From positions 1-44,293 of IMG/VR virus record IMGVR_UViG_3300030104_003079: a stretch of 44,293 nt of DNA. One strand, written 5' to 3'. Positions 1 through 7,563 of the stretch are shown here, one piece after another; positions within the stretch are counted from its first letter, which is position 1; every line of letters starts with the position of its first letter. This DNA is from a virus. Under the pieces are notes generated by a model that worked only from the letters and a program-made list of their open reading frames with translations, did no database searches and was not told where the DNA came from. The position numbers and the translations under genes were made by a program.

Positions 1-219
1 AACTCCATTTATTGTAATATTTTTTGTAGCCATACCTAAATCTAATGCGGCAGTAATTGATTCACCAGTAGCAATACCTGACAATGGGACAGGAAACGCT
101 GGAATAGTTTTAGATACCGAAACACTTACTCCTGTTGCTCTTAATGGAATAGTATTTTGTTGAATATTTCCAGAGTAACTCTGAAATTTTAAATATACAT
201 AGTGTGTAGCCGCCGTCAT
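1..219 (-). CDS. Partial gene after the tape measure, probable distal/minor tail protein
   Basis: This reading frame starts at 219 with ATG behind GGTGATTAA and is still open at the left edge of the window, giving 73 codons. The peptide starts MTAATHYVYLKF and is rich in Thr, Ser, Ile and Val, as expected for a beta-stranded tail protein. The stop of the tape measure (TGA at 224-226) lies inside its ribosome site, so translation is probably coupled. The gene directly after a tape measure in siphovirus-like genomes usually encodes a distal tail or baseplate-hub protein. That role is inferred from position only, since I recognise no domain in the visible part. Confidence 0.6.
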   Translation of the reverse strand, partial: MTAATHYVYLKFQSYSGNIQQNTIPLRATGVSVSVSKTIPAFPVPLSGIATGESITAALDLGMATKNITINGV

Positions 220-223
220 TTAA

Positions 224-2260
224 TCACCCTAATGTTCTAGAAGAAGTTCTTCTGTTAATTTTATTATTTACCATATTTCCAATCTTATCAGCAATACGTC
301 TTAATTCCGCATCAGAAGTATCTCTAGCATTTATTGTAATACTCATGTTATTGACTACTGTATTTGAACTTCCAGAAGTCATGTTTTTACTTACAGCATT
401 AGAATATACTGTGGAACCTCTCGGTAATTTTACTAATTCTGGGCCTTTTTCTCCTACTACTTGCATTGGAGTATTAACCTTTCCTCCTGATGAAAAGAAA
501 TCTATGTTGTCTAAAAAGTCTTTAAAATTGTCATAAATATCTTCTATCCAACCACCTATTTTCTTAACCCAATCAAATAAGAAGTTAAAAGGAGAAATTA
601 ACATAGCAGTAAACGCAGTAGCGTATTTACTATATACGAATTTTACTAGTGAATATAAACCTGCTAGAATAAATATTCCTAATAGTACAGGTGCGGCATA
701 TGTAGCAATTACTTGAAGTGCCATAAGTGCTAAAGTTTTTATCATATATGCACCTAATATTGCTGCTCCTATTTTTATTCCTATTTTTAATGCTCTTTCT
801 CTTAGTTCATCATTAGTGGCTAACGCATAAAAGAAGTCAATAATAACTCCAAATCCAGCGACTAATGTTTCCCAAGCAACTTTCACTAAAAGACCCAATC
901 CTGTTAATATTAATTTCATGGCTCTATCTAATATAGGTAATAAATCATTAAATGCTTTTTTATAATCACCAGAGATAAATGTGCCTATTACGCCTATAAA
1001 TGCCAAAACTACACTCCAAACTTGCATAAAGAAATCCTTTATTTCGGCTATCAATCCCATTTCTTGTAGTATTTTAAATACTTCGTATGCCCCTTTAATG
1101 AAAAGCAACCCTGCAATTATTCCCATAATAGCAAAGACAAAGAATTTAAATGCTAAATTTAATACGGGTGTCATAGCATTAGCCATCTTTTGAGCCTTTA
1201 ATGCTATTTTTCTTTGGTCTTTCGCTATTTTAACTAATCCTAAAATTGGTAGAAAGGGAGCCGCAAGTAATTTAAGTCCTTTGAAATCTTGTGCTAGACC
1301 CTTTTTACTAACTGTTTTCATTATTCCTTGCGCCCCAACAGTTCTTTGCTTACTAATTGCTTCTATTTGTTCGGCTTTCATTTTGCGCTTGCCTAATTTT
1401 TTTGCCTTTTTAACGAACTTAGAAGCCTTTCTTCCAGTTAATCCTGCTCTCTTTGCTTCTAATTTAGCGGCCTTTTCTTGTAATTCTATTCTTTTGGTAT
1501 CAAAAGCAAATTGTTCTTTTATTGCTCTTGTTCCTTCTCTAAGTTGCTTATTAGCATCTTTCTGTTTTTCAATCAGTTCTGCCTTACTTCTAATAAATGC
1601 TTTTTCTTCGCTTCCTGTTGCGGCTAAGGTATATTGATAAACGTCTAGGCTTTTTACTTGTTTTAAAAGTTCTTCTGAATTTTCTCCTATTGCTTTAGTC
1701 AAATTTCCTATTCTTCCTTCTAATTTTGCCTTGTTCTTCATATCTGTTTTTTGAGCGTTAATAACTAAGAGAGATACTGCATGACCATGTTTTTTATTGA
1801 ATATCATTTTTTCTTCTCTTTTTTCTATTCTTTTATCTAATGCATCTTTTTTTTCCTGTAATTTTGATTTTTGTTCAATTTGTCCAATTTCCATTTTTCT
1901 AATTTTACTTAAATCTTTAACAGTTTTAGATAGTTTTTTAGTAGCGGAAAAGTTCTCTAATACTCTTTTTCTTTGCTCTACCATAGCATCTGTATTATTT
2001 TTTGACCTTTGCTCAAATGAAGCAAGAATAGATAAATATGCTCTGAATTTATTTTGAATTGCCCAAAGCGGGCTTCCCGAAACTAAACGGCTAAATGTAG
2101 TCCAACCTTTACCTGCATCATTTAAACTGTATGCGGCTTTTGTTAAACTTCCTAGCATTCCTGAGAATTCAATACCTGCTTTAAATGATGCACGTTCTAA
2201 ACTTTGTAGGCTGTCATCTAATGCGACAACTCCTACCTTAGCCTCATCTAATTTAGACAT
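224..2260 (-). CDS. Tail tape measure protein
   Basis: The 678-residue product should set tail length and pass through the tail tube during genome delivery. The first half (to about residue 320) is Lys/Glu/Ala-rich and helical, typical of a coiled coil. The second half (about 330-590) carries several long hydrophobic stretches, for example near residues 370-395, 420-440 and 490-560. The C-terminus contains the phrase SSGGKVNTPMQVVGEKGPEL, a form often seen at tape-measure C-termini, followed by Asn/Ser-rich strands. It follows the frameshifted tail chaperone, the normal neighbour. At 678 residues it would predict a fairly short tail (about 100 nm at 0.15 nm per residue), an estimate from the usual rule. 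Confidence 0.88.
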   Translation of the reverse strand: MSKLDEAKVGVVALDDSLQSLERASFKAGIEFSGMLGSLTKAAYSLNDAGKGWTTFSRLVSGSPLWAIQNKFRAYLSILASFEQRSKNNTDAMVEQRKRVLENFSATKKLSKTVKDLSKIRKMEIGQIEQKSKLQEKKDALDKRIEKREEKMIFNKKHGHAVSLLVINAQKTDMKNKAKLEGRIGNLTKAIGENSEELLKQVKSLDVYQYTLAATGSEEKAFIRSKAELIEKQKDANKQLREGTRAIKEQFAFDTKRIELQEKAAKLEAKRAGLTGRKASKFVKKAKKLGKRKMKAEQIEAISKQRTVGAQGIMKTVSKKGLAQDFKGLKLLAAPFLPILGLVKIAKDQRKIALKAQKMANAMTPVLNLAFKFFVFAIMGIIAGLLFIKGAYEVFKILQEMGLIAEIKDFFMQVWSVVLAFIGVIGTFISGDYKKAFNDLLPILDRAMKLILTGLGLLVKVAWETLVAGFGVIIDFFYALATNDELRERALKIGIKIGAAILGAYMIKTLALMALQVIATYAAPVLLGIFILAGLYSLVKFVYSKYATAFTAMLISPFNFLFDWVKKIGGWIEDIYDNFKDFLDNIDFFSSGGKVNTPMQVVGEKGPELVKLPRGSTVYSNAVSKNMTSGSSNTVVNNMSITINARDTSDAELRRIADKIGNMVNNKINRRTSSRTLG

Positions 2261-2264
2261 AACA

Positions 2265-2839
2265 TCACTTTATATTTTTCTTATGCTTTTCGAGTTCTTC
2301 TGCTTTTAGTTCTTCAACATGGAAATGAATACTAAGTAAGTCCTTTACTAATGGGACTGGCATTTTGTATATCTCCAAAGGACTAATGCCCAATGCTTTT
2401 GATAACATATAAACAATCATCAAAGATGCAGTTTTAACGTCGTTAGTTCGACCTCTAACTGTATCTTTAATTATTCGTTTTTTTCTTCATCCTCCTGCAC
2501 CATGCTCATAGGATTAGGAAGAATTTCTTTTAGTTGATTTCCGACATAAGGACTTACTCTTAACATATCAATTACTGATAATGAGGGTTCTGTCTTTGAG
2601 ATGAAATTTTCAACCATATAGCGATACATCGCATTTAGGTCGAGGTCTAACGATTGTGTACGAGAATCAATCTTCATTACACTATTCAAGGCTTTCTCGG
2701 CTTCAAGCCAAGTGGGTTCTTTTACCCATACCTTGAGGTATTCTTTACTTTCGGGTGCTACTTTAATATAATGTAGCGTAGGCTCAGTTAGTGCAAATAG
2801 CACATTCTTATCTGTAACAACTTTTTTTTCGTTTAACAT
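2265..2839 (-). CDS. Tail assembly chaperone, -1 frameshift product (GT-like)
   Basis: This extended form of the preceding gene is made by a -1 ribosomal shift at the heptamer at 2477-2483. After the shift the frame reads Arg-Ile-Ile-Lys-Asp-Thr-Val and continues for 70 residues to TGA at 2265-2267, giving about 191 residues. The extension includes MIVYMLSKALGISPLEIYKM and ends EELEKHKKNIK. The extension has no ribosome site of its own at its upstream end. Its TGA lies inside the ribosome site (GTGAT) of the tape measure. In known tailed phages the T extension contacts the tape measure. The frameshift is inferred from the heptamer and open frame. Confidence 0.72.
2471..2839 (-). CDS. Tail assembly chaperone, short form (G-like)
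   Basis: The short product of a two-form tail chaperone gene should bind the tape measure and help the tube polymerise around it. The frame opens upstream to 2863, but ATG at 2839 is preceded by GGTGGAT at good spacing, so I place the start there (122 residues, MLNEKKVVTDKN). The protein is acidic and helical and ends DEEKNE followed by TAA. Just before the stop lies A-AAA-AAC, and the -1 frame stays open for 70 further codons. It sits between the tail tube protein and the tape measure, exactly where G/GT pairs occur. No sequence similarity to a named family is claimed. Confidence 0.75.
   Translation of the reverse strand: MLNEKKVVTDKNVLFALTEPTLHYIKVAPESKEYLKVWVKEPTWLEAEKALNSVMKIDSRTQSLDLDLNAMYRYMVENFISKTEPSLSVIDMLRVSPYVGNQLKEILPNPMSMVQEDEEKNE
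2477..2483 (-). promoter_or_regulatory. Slippery heptamer A AAA AAC for -1 frameshifting
   Basis: Read on the minus strand, the codons GAA-AAA-AAC-GAA-TAA end the short chaperone. They contain the canonical X XXY YYZ heptamer A AAA AAC in the correct frame, two codons before the stop. The -1 frame is open from before this point to 2265. I did not identify a clear downstream pseudoknot. Confidence 0.75.
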
Positions 2840-2888
2840 TTCATCCACCTTCAAAACCAACAAACATACAAACGGTGTTGGTGGAATA

Positions 2889-3008
2889 TTATTCTAACTT
2901 AGATTTTTTTGGAGTTTCTTTCTTTGCCTCTTTAATTTCTTTCTTAAGTTCTTTTTTAGTCTTAAGACTGTCAATATGCTGTTGTTGCTTAATCCATTTT
3001 GAAACCAT
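2889..3008 (-). CDS. Small basic protein between tail tube and tail chaperone (39 aa)
   Basis: A 39-codon gene starts with ATG at 3008 behind a clean GGTGATTAAA ribosome site and ends with TAA at 2889-2891. The product begins MVSKWIKQQQHIDSLK and is then dominated by Lys and Glu, so it is probably one charged helix. The stop of the tail tube gene (TGA, 3014-3016) lies in its ribosome site, implying coupling. I do not recognise it. An accessory tail-assembly role is suggested only by position. Confidence 0.6.
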   Translation of the reverse strand: MVSKWIKQQQHIDSLKTKKELKKEIKEAKKETPKKSKLE

Positions 3009-3013
3009 TTTAA

Positions 3014-4585
3014 TCACCCTTGTAAAATCCAATGTGAAACTAATGTGCAATTTGTTAAAGTTCTAGGCATTAATGTTGCTTCTACTGTGATTGCTCCTTT
3101 ATCATCAGGAACTGTCCATGTATTAGCACTAGTAAAGTAATCATCAAATTCCAGAGTTAATGATTCTCCGCTGTCTTTAGTTAAAACTAATTTGATAGAT
3201 TGAGCAGTATCATTATTTTCATCTTGGTTGAGTAACTCTGTAAACAATGTATCGTCTGTAACTAAAGCAGTAAGAGCGATTTCATAAGTTCTTTGAGCAG
3301 GAATTCCTTCTTTAAATCCTTTATCTCCAACACCTACAAATCTTTTATCTTGTAGATTATTATTGATAGTTAGAGTAAAGTTGGTAATCTTTAAGAAAGC
3401 ATTTCCATATACTTCAATGGTTCCATCAGAGAAGAAAAATGGTTCTAAGTGAGTAGGTTGAGCAGTAAAATTAAATAATCCTGAGTTAGTTTCTTGTCCA
3501 CCTCTTGCTTCATAAGCAGTAGTTTGAGGAATAGGAGTAACTGCCGCAGTATTCAAATCCATAGTCATTTTCACTTCTTCGTTTTCATTTGCAGTTAATG
3601 TAAATGTATTTACTCTATTACCTCTTGCAATACGAACAAAGTTTAAATCTTCTGCATCAGCGTCAGTATCATTAGCGTAGATGTTAGTTCCTGTTAATTT
3701 ACTTAATGTATATTCTAAGGAAAAAGAAGGCAAATCTGAATTTTCTGTCTCTTCAAATTTATATGTAGCATATTGACCAGCAGCCGCTACTGGGTAACTC
3801 ATAGAATCAATATCTGCAACAGTTTGGTCGCCAATCATTAATGGCGGCATAATATGGTCTACACCAGAAACAGAATTAACTCGGTAAATAAATGGTCCTT
3901 CATCTATATGTGAAGTAGAACTAGTTCCATGAAAATACAATCCATGAGCCTGTGTTCCAGTATGGTAGTTTGTTGGATGTTGCCCAGTATTAGTTCCACC
4001 TGCAAAAGATAATTGAGTACACTTACCTAAAGCATAATATAGCCAAGTTAATTGATGAGCAACGAGATTTAAATTACCACCGCTTGCAGTTTCAATACCT
4101 TTGTATTGATGAGTAAAGTTTCTTGAACCACCTAAAGAGAGATTTAATTGTTTCATTTCTACTTCTAAGTTAGGGAAAGTTGCACTTTCTACTAATCCAA
4201 TCCAATTATCTGCATTTAATCTAACTCTTCCGCTTCCATCATTTGCTGAATCTGGTGCTGGACAAGGTGCAGCAAATCTTCTTAATACAAATCCATCACC
4301 GCTTGCTACTGCTTCACCAATTGCAGGAGTAATAGTGAAAGTATCATGGTCATTTGCAGTAATTCTGTGAGTTGAAGTATAATTATCGCTATCGGAAGCA
4401 TTGTAAAAGTCTAAAAGACATCCTACATACATATCATCTACTAATTGAAACTGAACTGCATTTGCTGTTTCAATCTGAATTTGTGTTGTGCTTGAACCTT
4501 GAGCCCTAAAATAAAAGTCTAATTCTGGTACTACTGTTAAACTTGCGCCGCTTCCTAAAAATATATCTGTGTTTTCTACTGCCAT
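3014..4585 (-). CDS. Major tail tube protein (probable)
   Basis: The 523-residue product is rich in Thr, Asn, Ser and aromatic residues with alternating hydrophobic positions, indicating a mostly beta protein. It starts MAVENTDIFLGSGASLTVVP behind a strong GGAGAG ribosome site, consistent with high expression. It lies directly upstream of the 39-aa gene, the frameshifted chaperone and the tape measure, the standard place for the tube protein. It is larger than many siphovirus tube proteins, which leaves room for added surface domains (for example around residues 190-260). The assignment rests on composition and gene order, not on a recognised motif; a sheath protein is a less likely alternative. 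Confidence 0.7.
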   Translation of the reverse strand: MAVENTDIFLGSGASLTVVPELDFYFRAQGSSTTQIQIETANAVQFQLVDDMYVGCLLDFYNASDSDNYTSTHRITANDHDTFTITPAIGEAVASGDGFVLRRFAAPCPAPDSANDGSGRVRLNADNWIGLVESATFPNLEVEMKQLNLSLGGSRNFTHQYKGIETASGGNLNLVAHQLTWLYYALGKCTQLSFAGGTNTGQHPTNYHTGTQAHGLYFHGTSSTSHIDEGPFIYRVNSVSGVDHIMPPLMIGDQTVADIDSMSYPVAAAGQYATYKFEETENSDLPSFSLEYTLSKLTGTNIYANDTDADAEDLNFVRIARGNRVNTFTLTANENEEVKMTMDLNTAAVTPIPQTTAYEARGGQETNSGLFNFTAQPTHLEPFFFSDGTIEVYGNAFLKITNFTLTINNNLQDKRFVGVGDKGFKEGIPAQRTYEIALTALVTDDTLFTELLNQDENNDTAQSIKLVLTKDSGESLTLEFDDYFTSANTWTVPDDKGAITVEATLMPRTLTNCTLVSHWILQG

Positions 4586-4616
4586 GCTAATCTCTCCTTT
4601 CCTATTACAAAACTTA

Positions 4617-5126
4617 CTAAGGGAGTGTTAATGCGAATCTTTTTGCTTCAATGTTTAATTTATATCCAAATAATCGTTTGGCTCGGTCATTACTTTCACT
4701 TCTAGAACCTACAAAGATTTGATTGAATTTACTTCCATCACTTGCAGTATGTCCTGTGCGACCTCGCTCAAGTGCATGACGGGCAATCAAGTATAAAGCC
4801 CTTAGCCTATCACGGCCAAAATTGGCATCTGTGCCAGCCCTTTCATCGTGAATTGTTCTAATATGCATAGTAAATGAGTATGTTTCATTTCTAACATCAA
4901 ATTGAGTTGTTGGGTATTCTAAGTTTTGACTGTCCTCAAAGAAGATAATTACATCCTTTGATGATAAATCATATCTCATTCCTTTTCCTTTTTCTAATGT
5001 TCTAACATCAACAAAATTAGGAGTAGCAGTATGAGAAGAACTAATTGTTCCTGCTGATTGTAAAGTTGAAGCAGATGATGACCAATTGCTAGAAACTAAA
5101 TCAATAAGTAGGCTAACTTCATCCAT
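4617..5126 (-). CDS. Tail completion/terminator-like protein (169 aa)
   Basis: The product starts MDEVSLLIDLVSSNW and mixes an N-terminal helix with beta-like segments such as KDVIIFFED and YSFTMHIRTIH, then an Arg-rich helix (RDRLRALYLIARHALER). Short alpha/beta proteins of this size between connector and tube genes are usually tail terminators or tail-to-head joining proteins. The start has GGTGAAG upstream. The role is inferred from size, fold impression and position next to the tube gene. Confidence 0.5.
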   Translation of the reverse strand: MDEVSLLIDLVSSNWSSSASTLQSAGTISSSHTATPNFVDVRTLEKGKGMRYDLSSKDVIIFFEDSQNLEYPTTQFDVRNETYSFTMHIRTIHDERAGTDANFGRDRLRALYLIARHALERGRTGHTASDGSKFNQIFVGSRSESNDRAKRLFGYKLNIEAKRFALTLP

Positions 5127-5127
5127 A

Positions 5128-5322
5128 TTACTTCACCAGATTATTTATTTTATTTGCTATTTGTTGTTCGATATGTTTGATAGTTTTCTCTTCTGCGTTT
5201 TTGATTACTTCTTCATCGCTAAAAGATACGTCTATTCCTAATATCTGAGATAGTTCTTTTGTTGCTAACTGTCTTTCTTTTTCAATAGATAGCAGTTCTT
5301 TGAATACTTTAAGAGGTTTCAT
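5128..5322 (-). CDS. Small helical protein of the head-tail region (64 aa)
   Basis: A short charged protein, MKPLKVFKELLSIEKERQ onward, almost entirely predicted helix. Its ATG overlaps the TGA of the preceding gene (ATGA) and GGAGAAGG lies upstream, so it is translationally coupled. I do not recognise a family. Its place between a proline-rich connector-region protein and the tail terminator candidate suggests a head-completion or tail-assembly accessory. Confidence 0.5.
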   Translation of the reverse strand: MKPLKVFKELLSIEKERQLATKELSQILGIDVSFSDEEVIKNAEEKTIKHIEQQIANKINNLVK

Positions 5323-6245
5323 TGAGTCCTTCTCCTAATTCTTCCAGTTCTAGGCTCGTTAGGATTTTTTCTCCTAATTCTTGTAGTTCTAGGCTCGTTA
5401 GGATTTCTTAATGCAATACCGCCCTGTTCTTTTCCTCTTTGTAATATTTCCTTTACTCTTCTTGACATTTGTTTAGGTTGTTTATCAGGTTTAATACTTC
5501 CTTGAGGTATTCTTCTAACCTTTGGGGGTGTTCCTTTACCATATGCTATATCCCCAGTTGGTAGTCTCTTTGCCTTTCTTGTTCTAATTGTCTTTTTTGG
5601 AGTCATATCTGGAGTAGTAGATAATGATGTAGTATTCATAACATCTCTAAATTGAGTTCGTTTGTCTGGTTTTTGTTGTGTTTGTGGTGGTTTTTGTTGT
5701 GGTGGTCGTTGTATAGGTTTTGGTAGAGATTGTCTTGCTCTTTTATTTGCTTGAACTTGATTAAACATTTCCATCGCTGCCCGTTGTTTTTGATTTAATG
5801 CAGTTGGTTGTGGTATTGGTTTTGGTGGTTGTTGTGGTTTAAGTATCTCTTTAACATTATTAGTTAATTGTCCTGCTAAATTTTTTGTTTGTCTTGCTTT
5901 AATGCCTGAATCTGCAATAGCCTGTTGTTTTATTTTACCTGCTTCGCTTCTAAGTGTAGTCATCTCTTGATTTAATCTATTTAATTTTAAAGAGTTATTT
6001 TTTCCTTTTTGTTCATTATCTATTTCTAATTGCTTAGACTTAATTTTAGCAGTTACTCCTTTTAATCTATCTGTCATATTGGCTCTCAAATCTTCTTGAG
6101 CCTTCATTTGCTCTTGTCTTTGTCTATCTGATTGTGGAGTAACATTACTAGGTAAGCCAGTAATTAATTCGCTAGGTGCTAATTTAGTTGGTGTTGTAGT
6201 CATTGAACCGCTTTGGGTCTTTGCTTTTTCTATATCGTATTTCAT
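5319..6245 (-). CDS. Pro/Gln/Arg-rich low-complexity protein with C-terminal tandem repeats
   Basis: The 308-residue product is hydrophilic and largely disordered-looking. The first third is helical (residues about 40-110), the middle is Pro/Gln-rich with phrases such as QPPKPIPQP and RPPQQKPPQTQQKP, and the C-terminus carries two copies of a 13-residue unit NPNEPRTxRIRRx. The charge is strongly positive. It could bind nucleic acid or act as a flexible linker at the connector. I recognise no family. It lies between the connector protein and the tail terminator candidate, and a neighbour upstream carries a WW-like motif that could in principle bind its proline segments; that link is speculative. 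Confidence 0.55.
   Translation of the reverse strand: MKYDIEKAKTQSGSMTTTPTKLAPSELITGLPSNVTPQSDRQRQEQMKAQEDLRANMTDRLKGVTAKIKSKQLEIDNEQKGKNNSLKLNRLNQEMTTLRSEAGKIKQQAIADSGIKARQTKNLAGQLTNNVKEILKPQQPPKPIPQPTALNQKQRAAMEMFNQVQANKRARQSLPKPIQRPPQQKPPQTQQKPDKRTQFRDVMNTTSLSTTPDMTPKKTIRTRKAKRLPTGDIAYGKGTPPKVRRIPQGSIKPDKQPKQMSRRVKEILQRGKEQGGIALRNPNEPRTTRIRRKNPNEPRTGRIRRRTQ
5331..5408. repeat. Two tandem copies of a 39-bp in-frame repeat
   Basis: Two adjacent 39-bp units (5331-5369 and 5370-5408) differ at only a few positions. Each encodes 13 residues of the form NPNEPRTxRIRRx near the end of the proline-rich protein. Because 39 is a multiple of three the copy number can change without breaking the frame. 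Confidence 0.9.
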
Positions 6246-6251
6246 ATTTAA

Positions 6252-7553
6252 TCACCCTAAGAAATAAACTAAATCGCCTTTACCCGACAGTATATCCATC
6301 GCTTCCTTTCGCAGTATATCATACTTTTCCTTCAAGGATATGTTTCCACCAGTTTCAGCGATTAAGATAGTTTGGTCGTCATGTCGTATAATTTCAGAAG
6401 CAACAAGTTTTGTTGCCGCTTCATGAATAGCCGCAGGAACTCGACCATCTCCTGCAATATATGAAACAATAATAGAATTCTGAGTATGATATGGATAATC
6501 CTGTAAAAAGAATATTTTACCTTCTTCTCCAATAGTCCAGAAAGAACCCAATCTTCTAACATCTTGTTTAGCAGAGAAAGATGTAAGAGTACAAACCGTA
6601 GGAATAGATTCGGTAGAAGTAAATAAAACAGTATCGCTCATAGAACCAGTAGTAGTATGACTTAACACAACAGTAGTTGAATCAGTAATAGAACTTATTG
6701 TTGCAGATGAATTGATATTTGTTCCTGCAACTGCCATTCCTACAACTAATTTACTAGAATCTTGAACTGTTAAATTTGTTGTGGTTCCTGATGCTGAACA
6801 AGTTTGTTGGGTTTTTACTTTAATTATACAATCAGAGCCATCTTCACCTGCTAATAGTGAAGAGATAAATACTTCCTTTCCATTCTCAGTATTCTTTTGT
6901 GCATAGAAGAAATCTGAAATGTTTCTAGTGCTTACTATTAATTCTTTAGCCGCAGTAGCCCCAGTAAATTGTGCAGTTTTAGAAGGGTATTGTTCATTGA
7001 CCAAAGCAATAATTTCATTTACTGTGGTCTTTTCTCCGAAAGAAGTATTAAATTCTGTAACTGCTAAGGTTCCAGTATCTTCTGAAATCATTTCAAAAGA
7101 AGTGCCGCTATTTGGTAATTCCAATACTATTGAATAAATGTCTCTATAATTCTCAAGTAATTCTATCTTTGCTTGAGCAGATGCTAATTCAAGATAACTA
7201 CTTCCCTGCCATACTTGAAGAGAAACAATCTTTCTTACTTTCATTTGAGAAAGTTGTAAATATCCAACATAGCCACCATAGTATGCTTTTGCTGGATGTC
7301 TGATGAATTCAAAGTTATGATATTCATGTTGAGTAATAATTGGTCGGAAGGAACGCTTTACTTTGTCGTCTATGATTCCCTCAACCCGCTTAATGATGGA
7401 ACCGACTTGCGCTTGAGAGGGGTTAGTAGAACCTGAAAATGCCGAAACTTGAAGCAAATCAGAAACTGCTCCCTTATCTGTGTAAAAACCATTACCACTT
7501 GAATAGTCTACATTAATTGTTGTATAATCACTTGGCGAGCGAACTGTTCCCAT
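6252..7553 (-). CDS. Head-tail connector protein with an inserted beta module
   Basis: The 433-residue product has an N-terminal part (about 30-75: VSAFSGSTNPSQAQVGSIIK, then an IDDKVKRSF helix) and a C-terminal helical part (about 365-425) that look like the two halves of a gp6/gp15-type head-tail adaptor. Between them are beta-rich stretches, including residues about 250-310 (LTVQDSSKLVVGMAVAGTNI, then TTVVLSHTTTGS), a repeat-like beta module often found in marine phage virion proteins. It starts behind GGTGATTAA. The position between portal/capsid genes and the tail supports a neck role. The adaptor assignment is from general resemblance. Confidence 0.6.
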   Translation of the reverse strand: MGTVRSPSDYTTINVDYSSGNGFYTDKGAVSDLLQVSAFSGSTNPSQAQVGSIIKRVEGIIDDKVKRSFRPIITQHEYHNFEFIRHPAKAYYGGYVGYLQLSQMKVRKIVSLQVWQGSSYLELASAQAKIELLENYRDIYSIVLELPNSGTSFEMISEDTGTLAVTEFNTSFGEKTTVNEIIALVNEQYPSKTAQFTGATAAKELIVSTRNISDFFYAQKNTENGKEVFISSLLAGEDGSDCIIKVKTQQTCSASGTTTNLTVQDSSKLVVGMAVAGTNINSSATISSITDSTTVVLSHTTTGSMSDTVLFTSTESIPTVCTLTSFSAKQDVRRLGSFWTIGEEGKIFFLQDYPYHTQNSIIVSYIAGDGRVPAAIHEAATKLVASEIIRHDDQTILIAETGGNISLKEKYDILRKEAMDILSGKGDLVYFLG

Positions 7554-7563
7554 TTAATCACCT

